From Planctomycetia bacterium (GTDB taxonomy: Bacteria; Planctomycetota; MHYJ01; WSZJ01), in NCBI GenBank assembly GCA_020849035.1, contig JADLHC010000169.1:1-54276 (forward strand): DNA of 54,276 nt. The letters run 5' to 3'. A program made the position numbers and the translations under genes. How positions within the stretch are numbered: the first letter of the stretch is position 1; every line of letters begins with the position of its first letter. Below are positions 48,320 to 54,276 of this stretch, in pieces. The notes beneath the pieces were generated by a model that ran no database searches, had not been told where the DNA came from, and saw only the letters and a list, made by a program, of their open reading frames with translations.

Positions 48320-49278
48320 TGAGGCTGCGACCCCCTCCGCGGCTTTCCCGGACGACCCCGGCGCCGCCCCCGCGGCGCCCCCATTCGGATGCCCGCCCCA
48401 TGCCCACCCCGAGGGACCGCTCCCGCCGGCCAGGAGACCCACCCTCTTCCGTCCGCGGCTCCGTCGAACACCTCACCCCGCCTCCCGGGTACCGCGCCGC
48501 CCCGGACCTCCCCGTCGAGTCCGACCCCATGATCGCCTCCGAACTCGAGCGCGCCCGCGCCATCCAGGCCGCCCTCCTCCCCACGCGCCTCCCCGCCGTC
48601 CCCGGCTTCGACGTCGCCGCCCGCTACCTCCCCGCAACCCACGTCGGCGGCGACTACTGGGACCTCTTCCCCCTCCCAGGCGGCCGTTTCGGCATCGTCG
48701 TCGCCGACGTCTCCGGCAAGTCCGTCTCCGCCGCCATGCTCATGGTCCTCGCCCGCACCGTTTTCCGAACCGTGGCGCCGGCCGCGCCCAGCGCGAAGGC
48801 CGCCGTCGTCGAGGCCGCCCGACGCATCGCCCCCGACCTCCCCCCGGGGCTCTTCCTCACCGCCCTCTACGCCATCCTCGACCCCGCGGCCGCGACCGCC
48901 ACGATCGTCAACTGCGGCCACAACCCGCCGCTCCTCCGCACGACGCTCGGCTCCCTCCCGGTCGTCGAGACCGTCCTTGTCTCCGGCGCCGCCCTCGGCC
49001 TCCTCCGCGCGGACGCCTTCGAGCGCTCCCTCGCCGAACGCACCCTCACCCTCCGCCCCTGCGACCACCTCCTCTTCCACACCGACGGCGTCAACGAGGC
49101 CATGAACGTCAACTCCGTCGAGTTCGGCGACCGCCAGCTCTTCAGGGCCGTCCAGCGCGGCGGCGGGAAGGACGCCGACGGCATGGTGCAGGAGGTCGTC
49201 AACGCCGTGCTGCACCACCGCGGGATCGCGCCTCCGAGCGACGACCTCACCCTCCTCGACGTCTGGCGGCTCCCGTGA
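48319..49278 (+). CDS. SpoIIE/RsbU-type PP2C phosphatase, catalytic domain
   Basis: 319 residues from GTG 48319, or 292 from ATG 48400. The first 70 residues are Pro/Arg-rich and of doubtful status; the catalytic domain starts near SELERARAIQAALLPTRLP. VGGDYWDLFPLPGGRFGIVVADVSGKSVSAAM, CGHNPPLL, LFHTDGVNEAMN and PPSDDLTLLDV are all present, so it should be active. It is a tandem paralogue of the preceding phosphatase but lacks the N-terminal and receiver-like parts. A hairpin GGCGCCGC/GCGGCGCC lies at 48359-48378 in the disputed 5' part. Confidence 0.85.
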   Translation: MRLRPPPRLSRTTPAPPPRRPHSDARPMPTPRDRSRRPGDPPSSVRGSVEHLTPPPGYRAAPDLPVESDPMIASELERARAIQAALLPTRLPAVPGFDVAARYLPATHVGGDYWDLFPLPGGRFGIVVADVSGKSVSAAMLMVLARTVFRTVAPAAPSAKAAVVEAARRIAPDLPPGLFLTALYAILDPAAATATIVNCGHNPPLLRTTLGSLPVVETVLVSGAALGLLRADAFERSLAERTLTLRPCDHLLFHTDGVNEAMNVNSVEFGDRQLFRAVQRGGGKDADGMVQEVVNAVLHHRGIAPPSDDLTLLDVWRLP

Positions 49279-49280
49279 GT

Positions 49281-49296
49281 TAGAGTGAGGGGCATG
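49281..49296 (+). promoter_or_regulatory. -10-like box TAGAGT 7 nt before ATG
   Basis: TAGAGT (49281-49286), seven bases, ATG 49294. The G-rich stretch between them is too close to the ATG for a normal Shine-Dalgarno interaction. Confidence 0.45.
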
Positions 49297-50790
49297 CAGC
49301 CCGCCCTCCGCCCCGCCGCCGCCGAAGGCCTCGAGCTCCGCCTCCGCGTCACGGATCCCGACGTCCTCGCCGAGCTCGCGCGCCTCCTCGAGCCCGCCGA
49401 CCGCGAGGCTTTCGCCCTCGCCGCCCTCCGCATCGGCGTCCTCGCCGTCCGCCAGGCCGCCGGCGCCCTCGACGAGCGCGCCCTCCGCGACGCCGGCAAG
49501 GCCATGGTCGCCGACGCCGAGCGCGCCCTCAACGAACACCGGCTCCAGCTCGTCAACCGTATCGAGAAGGAAATGCAGGGGTATTTCGACCGCGCCAGCG
49601 GGAAGGTGCCGCAGTTCCTGGAAGAGCTGACGCGGCCGGGGGGAAGCGTGGACCGGATGCTGCGGCAGCACCTGGGGGGCGACCAGTCGACTCTGGCCGC
49701 GACGCTCGCGGCGCACGTCGGGCAGCAGTCCCCGCTCCTCCAGATGCTCTCGCCGGGCCAGAAGACCGGCCTGCTGTCGCGCGTCGAGGAGCTCGTCAAA
49801 AAAAACCTCGAGGAGCAGCGCGCCACCCTCCTCGGCGAGTTCGACCTCAACCGCGAACAGTCCGCCCTCTCCCGTCTCGTGAAGCAGGTGAAGGACGGCC
49901 AGGGCACCCTCGAGTCCAACTTCCGCGAGACCATCGGCCGCCTCGCCTCCGAATGGTCCCTCGACAACGAGAACTCCTCCGTCGCACGCTTCAAGAAGGA
50001 CGTCGCCGCCTCCATCGACCGCCTCCTCGAGAGCCAGGCCTCCTTCCAGAAGGAGGTCGTCCGCGAGCTCTCGGCGCTCCAGCAGAAACGCGCCACCGAG
50101 GCCGTCACGACGCGCAAGGGGGCGACGTTCGAGGAGTCGCTGGGCGGCGTGCTGCGGGCGGAGGCGGAGAAGGCGCGGGAGAAGTTCGACGCGGTGGGGC
50201 TGATGGTCGGTGAGATCAAGAACTGCAAGAAGGGCGACTTCACGGTGGAGATGGGCCCGGACTCCGCGGCGGCGGGGGAGCGGATCGTCGTGGAGGCGAA
50301 GGAGGACGCGGGGTTCACGATGAAGCTGGCGATGGAGGAGCTGGGGCTGGCGCGGCCGAACCGCCGGGCGCAGGCGGCGATCTTTGTCCTGTCCGCACGC
50401 GTGGCGCCGGAGGGGATGGCGCGGTTCCAGCGGTTCGGGAACGACCTGGTGATCGTGTGGGACGCGGACGACCCGGCGACGGACCTCTGGCTCGTGGCGG
50501 CGCTCGAGGTCGCGCGCGCGCTGCTCGTGAGGCGCGCCCGCGAGGCGTCGGCGACGTCGACCAGCCTGGCGGAGATCGACGCCGCCGTCGCGCAGCTCGA
50601 GAAGGACGCGCTCGCGCTCCAGCAGATCGCGACCTTCGCGAATACGGTGACCGGCGCCGCCGACAAGATCCGCGAGGAGGCGGAGAAGCTGGCGAAGAAG
50701 CTGGCGCGGCGCGTCGCGGAGATGCGCGAGGGGGTGGAGGGGCTCCGGGGGGACGCGGGCGGGGCGACGGCGCAGGCGAACGGGGTGTGA
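49294..50790 (+). CDS. Coiled-coil protein with a PD-(D/E)xK-like C-terminal motif
   Basis: 498 residues. Long helices make up residues 60-310 (EEQRATLLGEFDLNREQSALSRLVKQV, SIDRLLESQASFQKEVVRELSALQQKRATEAV). A compact region near 310-410 reads GDFTVEM, then RIVVEAKED, then AAIFVLSARVAPEG and RFGNDLVIVWDADD; the D...ExK order resembles PD-(D/E)xK nuclease cores, as in RmuC or DUF2130 proteins. The rest is again coiled coil with a Lys/Glu-rich end. The layout (coiled coil plus nuclease-like core) suggests DNA-related work, but this is inference. Confidence 0.62.
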   Translation: MQPALRPAAAEGLELRLRVTDPDVLAELARLLEPADREAFALAALRIGVLAVRQAAGALDERALRDAGKAMVADAERALNEHRLQLVNRIEKEMQGYFDRASGKVPQFLEELTRPGGSVDRMLRQHLGGDQSTLAATLAAHVGQQSPLLQMLSPGQKTGLLSRVEELVKKNLEEQRATLLGEFDLNREQSALSRLVKQVKDGQGTLESNFRETIGRLASEWSLDNENSSVARFKKDVAASIDRLLESQASFQKEVVRELSALQQKRATEAVTTRKGATFEESLGGVLRAEAEKAREKFDAVGLMVGEIKNCKKGDFTVEMGPDSAAAGERIVVEAKEDAGFTMKLAMEELGLARPNRRAQAAIFVLSARVAPEGMARFQRFGNDLVIVWDADDPATDLWLVAALEVARALLVRRAREASATSTSLAEIDAAVAQLEKDALALQQIATFANTVTGAADKIREEAEKLAKKLARRVAEMREGVEGLRGDAGGATAQANGV

Positions 50791-50829
50791 ACCGGGCGGA
50801 TTCCCGCGCGCCCCGCTTGCCATGCGCCG

Positions 50830-51732
50830 GTAAACGCCGAGACCTCCTACTTCTTCCGGCACGCCCTCCTGCGCGACGCGGCCCGACAGCTGCAGATGCC
50901 CGGTGATCGCGCGCGTCTGCACGCACACGCGCTCGAGGCGATCGAGTCGCTCTTCGGCGGACGGCCCCCGTCCCCGGGCGCGGCCACGATGGGCGAGTAC
51001 CGGGAACACCCGGTCGACGCCCTCGCCGCCGACCTCGCCGACCTCGCTTCCCTCGCCGCCGGAGCCCGGGACTCCGGGGCGCTCGAGGAGGCCGCGCGGC
51101 TCTACCTCCGGAGGGCCGCCGAGCGCGCGGAGCACCGGTTCCAGAACGCCGCCGCGGGGGAATTCTGGAAGCGGCTTTCCCTGCGGGTCGAAGGCGCCGG
51201 GAGGGTCGAGGCTCTTCGGAGGGCCGCCGGCGTCCGGCTGCACGCGGCGGAGTTTGCGGAAGCGCGCGGGATCCTCGGCGAGGCGCTCGCCGAGGCCCGC
51301 CGGGCCGGCGTGCGGGTGCTGGAGGGGAGGATCCTCCGGGAGCTGGGGAAGCTCCACCGCCTGCTCGGGAACGTGGAGGAGTCCCGGCGCCTGCACGGCG
51401 AGGGGCTGGACGTGCACCGCGCGTGCGGGGAGCGGCGGCACGAAACCGTGGAGGACGCGTTCCGGCGGGCGCTTGACATTCACCGTGCGAACGGGATCGA
51501 GCGCGACGAGGGCGTGGACCGCTGCGGCCTGGCGCTGCTCCTGCTGGCGAGCGGGCGGGTGGAGGAAGCGCGGCGCGCGTGGGACGAGGGGGCGGCGCTG
51601 GCCCGCGGGAAGGCGTCGTACGGGGACGCCGCGGATTTGGAGGGTGAGATGCGCGCGGCCTGCCTGCGCGCCGGCATCCCGGCGTTCGCCGGACTCCTTC
51701 CTTCCCCTCGGGGGTCCGGGCCCCGAGAATGA
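50830..51732 (+). CDS. Shortened paralogue of the TPR protein at 30887, lacking a canonical start codon
   Basis: The reading frame matches the 30887 protein from its first residues: VNAETSYFFRHALLRDAARQLQMPGDRARLH against VRAEDAYFFRHALLRDAAYQLQLPGDRARLH. Where that gene has GTG, this one has GTA (50830), and no ATG, GTG or TTG occurs between here and the in-frame TGA of the upstream gene (50788-50790). The first ATG is at 50896, after the conserved segment. It also has fewer TPR units (about 300 codons against 505). It may be decaying, be translated from 50896 (278 residues), or depend on readthrough. Confidence 0.6.
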   Translation, partial: VNAETSYFFRHALLRDAARQLQMPGDRARLHAHALEAIESLFGGRPPSPGAATMGEYREHPVDALAADLADLASLAAGARDSGALEEAARLYLRRAAERAEHRFQNAAAGEFWKRLSLRVEGAGRVEALRRAAGVRLHAAEFAEARGILGEALAEARRAGVRVLEGRILRELGKLHRLLGNVEESRRLHGEGLDVHRACGERRHETVEDAFRRALDIHRANGIERDEGVDRCGLALLLLASGRVEEARRAWDEGAALARGKASYGDAADLEGEMRAACLRAGIPAFAGLLPSPRGSGPRE

Positions 51733-51736
51733 CGGC

Positions 51737-52393
51737 ATGCGCATCCTCGACGAACTCGTCCGCCACCACCGCCTGATCGAGCGCGTGGCGGGCTCGCTGG
51801 TCACGTTCGCGTCGCGCCCCGGCGCCTCTGCCCGGCCCGCGGAGACGCTGGAGCGCTACTGCACGTTCTTCGAGCAGTACGCCGACGCCTACCACCACGC
51901 GATGGAGGAGGACGTCCTGCTCGTCGCTCTGCGGGAGGCGGGGCTGCCGGAGAAGGGACCGATCGGGATGATCCGCGAGGAGCACGTGGAGAACCGCGCT
52001 GCGGTGCGGGCGCTGCGGGCGTTCGGCGCGGAGGGGAGGCTGGAGGACCCCGGATTCGCGGAGGCGGCGCGGCGGTACTGCGCGCGGCTGTGGGAACACA
52101 TCGACAAGGAGGACTCGGTGCTGTTCCCGGAGATCGGGACGCGGCTGGCGCTGGAGCGGGCGAAGCTCGATGCGGGGCTGGAAGCGGCGGAGAAAGAAGC
52201 GTCGGGGATCAGCGGGCTCGAGGCGCTCGGCGCGGAGCTCGTCGCGGGGTTCCCGCCGGTCGAGGAGCTGCCCGGCGTCATCAGGGGAGAGGGGTGCACG
52301 CCGTGCCGGCACTACGGCGAGGGGTGCCAGGGCGTGGAGCGGGAGTGGTGGAGCGATCTGGAGTGGGACGAGTTTTACCGGAGGGACCACTGA
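51737..52393 (+). CDS. Hemerythrin-like HHE protein with Cys-containing tail
   Basis: 218 residues. Hemerythrin-type di-iron ligands are arranged in four helices: HHRLIERV, YADAYHHAMEEDVLL, IREEHVENRAAV and LWEHIDKEDSVLFPEI. Such proteins bind oxygen or respond to iron, oxygen or nitric oxide. After the bundle (about residue 150) comes an extra C-terminal part with GCTPCRHYGEGCQGVEREWW, three cysteines in C-x2-C-x5-C, possibly a second metal site. ATG 51737 follows the TPR frame by 4 bp; no Shine-Dalgarno sequence. It is convergent with ndh. Confidence 0.85.
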   Translation: MRILDELVRHHRLIERVAGSLVTFASRPGASARPAETLERYCTFFEQYADAYHHAMEEDVLLVALREAGLPEKGPIGMIREEHVENRAAVRALRAFGAEGRLEDPGFAEAARRYCARLWEHIDKEDSVLFPEIGTRLALERAKLDAGLEAAEKEASGISGLEALGAELVAGFPPVEELPGVIRGEGCTPCRHYGEGCQGVEREWWSDLEWDEFYRRDH

Positions 52394-52399
52394 CCGGCG

Positions 52400-53662
52400 T
52401 CAGGGAGCTGCCGGGTCCTTCCGCTCCCCGGCGTAGCGGATGCGCACCGTCTCGCGCGGGAAGAACAGGTCGAGGGTCCAGTCGAGCATGACGCGCAGCT
52501 TGTTCCGCAGCCCCGGCAGCTTGAACAGGTAGGTGGTTCGCCAGAGCCACCAGGCGGGGAAGCCCCAGAAGCGCATACCGAAGAACTCGGAGACGGCGTA
52601 GCGGCGGCCGAGGGAGACGAGGCGGCCGAGGCGCTTGAAGCGGAAGGTGCGGAGGGGGCGGCCGCGGAGGGAGGCGACGAGGTTGGCGGCGACGACCCTG
52701 GCCTCCTGCCAGGCGACCTGGCCCTCGGGACCGAGCGTCTTCCCGTCCTGCACGAACGCGGCGCAGTCGCCGAGGGCGAAGACGTCGGTGCGGCCCTTCA
52801 CGCGGAGGTTCTCGTCGAGCTCGAGCCTGCCGGACTTGTCCTTCGGGAGGTCGAGGGCGGCGACGACGGGGTTCGGGGCGAGGCCCGCCGTCCATGCAAG
52901 CGTGTGGCAGGGGACTGAGCTGCCGTCGTTGAGCTGAATCGTCGCGCCGTCGTAGCCGGAGATGCGCGTCTTCACGCGGACGTCGATGCCCTTGCGCTTC
53001 ATCCGTTTCTCGGCGTACGCCGAGAGCGACTCGTCGAGCGAGCCGAGGACGCGCTCGCTTCCTTCCACGACCAGGAGCTTCACTTCCTCGCGTCCGACGT
53101 CGGGGTACTGGTGGCGGAGGATGCCGTGGAGGAAGTCGGCGAGGTCGCAGGCGAGTTCGACGCCGGTGGGGCCTGCGCCGGCGACGGCGAAGGTGAGATG
53201 GGCGGTGCGGGTGGGGCCGGGGGGCATGCGGGAGGCTTCCTCGAGGCAGTCGATGACGCGGTTGCGGTAGGCGATGGCCTCGGGAAGGGTGCGCATGAAC
53301 CATGCGTGGCGGGAGATGCCGGGGAGGTTGAAGGTGCCGGTGACGGAACCGAGGGCGACGACGAGGAGGTCGAAGGGAAGGGTGCCCTCGGCGGTCTCGA
53401 CGGTTTTCGCGGCGAGGTCCACGCGGAGGATCTCGGCCTCGAGCACCTTCGCGCGTCCGGCGAGCATCTCGCGGAGGGGCGCGGTGGCGTGGCGGACCTC
53501 CATGGCGCCGCCGACGATCTCGGTGCAGAACGGAGTGAAAAAGAGGTAGTTCTCGCGGGCGACGAGAGTGATCTCGGCCTCGCCCGGACGCAGCATGGAG
53601 CCGGCACGGCGCGCCACGAACGCGCCCCCGAAGCCTCCCCCGAGGACGACGACGCGCTTCAT
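52400..53662 (-). CDS. ndh: Type II NADH dehydrogenase (NDH-2)
   Basis: 420 residues. It transfers electrons from NADH to quinone without proton pumping, at the inner face of the membrane. VVVLGGGFGGAFVARR is the FAD-binding start; ITLVARENYLFFTPF follows as in all NDH-2; FAVAGAGPTGVELACDLADF is the NADH-binding fold; TDVFALGDCA is the second FAD motif. The C-terminal amphipathic helices (LGRRYAVSEFFGMRFWGFPAWWLWRTTYLFKLPG) attach it to the membrane. ATG 53662 overlaps the stop of the methyltransferase gene (ATGA), so the two are coupled. Confidence 0.94.
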   Translation of the reverse strand: MKRVVVLGGGFGGAFVARRAGSMLRPGEAEITLVARENYLFFTPFCTEIVGGAMEVRHATAPLREMLAGRAKVLEAEILRVDLAAKTVETAEGTLPFDLLVVALGSVTGTFNLPGISRHAWFMRTLPEAIAYRNRVIDCLEEASRMPPGPTRTAHLTFAVAGAGPTGVELACDLADFLHGILRHQYPDVGREEVKLLVVEGSERVLGSLDESLSAYAEKRMKRKGIDVRVKTRISGYDGATIQLNDGSSVPCHTLAWTAGLAPNPVVAALDLPKDKSGRLELDENLRVKGRTDVFALGDCAAFVQDGKTLGPEGQVAWQEARVVAANLVASLRGRPLRTFRFKRLGRLVSLGRRYAVSEFFGMRFWGFPAWWLWRTTYLFKLPGLRNKLRVMLDWTLDLFFPRETVRIRYAGERKDPAAP

Positions 53663-54276
53663 TTCTTCCGCGCGCGGCGGGCCGGCTTGCGCTCGCCGAC
53701 GAGGAACTGCGAATTGAGGTGGGGCGGCGCGTGCAGGACCGGCGCGACGAAGCCTGTGTGCGTGAACATGCGGGTGAACTCGCGGAAGGAGTAGGTGCGG
53801 CCCTCGCGGGTCCAGGCCAGCATGACGGCGGCGAACATCGCCGCGTGGGTGTTCGAGACGCCGTCCTCGGACGCCACGAACTCGTGGACGAGCAGGCGGC
53901 CGCCCGGGACGAGGGCGCGGGCGAAGCGCCGGAGGGCGGACTCGCAGGACGTCGGCGAGAAATGGTGGAGCACCTGCGAGGCGAGGATTACGTCGTAGGG
54001 ACCGCCCAGTTCCGCGCGGAACAGGTCCCCCGCGACGTACGAGATGCGCTTCCCGAGCCCGCGGTCCTTCGCGCGCCTCTTCACGCCCGGGATCACCTGC
54101 GCGCCGTCGAGCATGGTGACGCGGGCGGCGGGGCAGCGGGCGGCGAGGGTGAGGCCGTAGAGGCCGGAGCCGCAGGCGGCGTCGAGGACGCGGGGGGCGG
54201 GGCGGCCGGCGAGGAAGGAGTCGAGGAGGGAAGCGGCGTAGGCGGCGGCGGGGGCGGCGAAGGCGTCGGAGTTGTC
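53659..54276 (-). CDS. Class I SAM-dependent methyltransferase, 5' end outside window
   Basis: About 205 codons are visible; the frame continues to the window edge, so the start is missing and ATG 54114 is internal. SAM motif I is VLDAACGSGLYG, encoded above 54114, followed by an acidic motif II region (VTMLDGAQVI), YVAGDLF, and PYDVILASQVLHHF (motif IV). GGRLLVHEFVASED is a typical post-core strand of the acetylserotonin/O-methyltransferase type. The C-terminal YSFREFTRMFTHTGF also fits. Its coupling to NDH-2 suggests a quinone or other redox-cofactor methylation, but that is inference. It ends in a basic tail. Confidence 0.85.
   Translation of the reverse strand, partial: DNSDAFAAPAAAYAASLLDSFLAGRPAPRVLDAACGSGLYGLTLAARCPAARVTMLDGAQVIPGVKRRAKDRGLGKRISYVAGDLFRAELGGPYDVILASQVLHHFSPTSCESALRRFARALVPGGRLLVHEFVASEDGVSNTHAAMFAAVMLAWTREGRTYSFREFTRMFTHTGFVAPVLHAPPHLNSQFLVGERKPARRARKK

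Noticed and set aside
48298-51804. Minus-strand open frame of about 1170 codons opposite the PP2C genes.
   Set aside because: Low-complexity translation and complete overlap with PP2C and coiled-coil genes having clear motifs.
1-54276. Insertion sequences, integrases, phage genes, attachment sites.
   Set aside because: No transposase, recombinase or phage-like protein, and no long terminal repeats were found on reading both strands.

Overview
The window is very GC-rich, densely coded and comes from a diderm (Gram-negative-type) bacterium. It encodes two outer-membrane porins, a TolC-like channel with an RND pump, several lipoproteins with clear lipoboxes, FabI, the MEP-pathway enzyme IspG and type II NADH dehydrogenase. 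Secreted HEAT- and TPR-repeat proteins, two of which end in a W-x2-WW type motif, and a peptidase-MA-like protein recall Planctomycetota and relatives. That phylum assignment is inference only. I see no insertion sequence, integrase, CRISPR array, rRNA or tRNA, so this looks like chromosomal backbone.

Layout. 0-3.7 kb: surface-sugar genes (DegT aminotransferase fragment, GT2, GT39/ArnT-like). 3.7-6.5 kb: trmD, riboflavin synthase, rsmB. 6.5-10.8 kb: membrane protein, secreted esterase with HEAT-like tail, membrane glycosyltransferase-like protein. 10.8-19.1 kb (minus strand): gamma-glutamyltranspeptidase-like protein, porin, transglutaminase lipoprotein, histidine kinase/response regulator, vanadium-haloperoxidase-like lipoprotein. 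19.4-26.0 kb (plus strand): a terminated structured leader followed by a thiol/sulfur-handling cluster (two proteins sharing an unrecognised Cys/His domain, porin, TusA-OsmC fusion, core MetE-like methyltransferase, transglutaminase, DsrE). 26-30.8 kb: HEAT protein, queF and fabI, a structured RNA resembling a cobalamin riboswitch in front of queE, ispG. 30.9-39.2 kb: TPR, HEAT and small secreted or unknown proteins. 39.3-45.4 kb: complete TetR-controlled tripartite efflux operon. 45.5-52.4 kb: lipoprotein, tandem SpoIIE/PP2C phosphatases, coiled-coil protein with a nuclease-like motif, a TPR paralogue without a normal start codon, hemerythrin. 52.4-54.3 kb: NDH-2 and a partial methyltransferase.

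How the genes work together. The strongest candidate for an undescribed system is 19.4-26 kb. There, a Cys/His domain of exactly conserved spacing (C-x2-C-x4-C-x-H-x15-C-x2-C-x24-C) occurs once alone and once fused to a TusA domain, beside TusA-OsmC, DsrE and a zinc-thiolate methyltransferase. The second candidate is the cobalamin-riboswitch-like leader with intrinsic terminator upstream of queE.

A window-wide feature is translation start. At least eight genes have a -10-like TAnnnT box only 6-9 nt before ATG/GTG, most of them with no Shine-Dalgarno sequence, which predicts leaderless mRNAs. Other genes use a normal AGGAGG-type site. All calls were made by reading the sequence; no database search was run.
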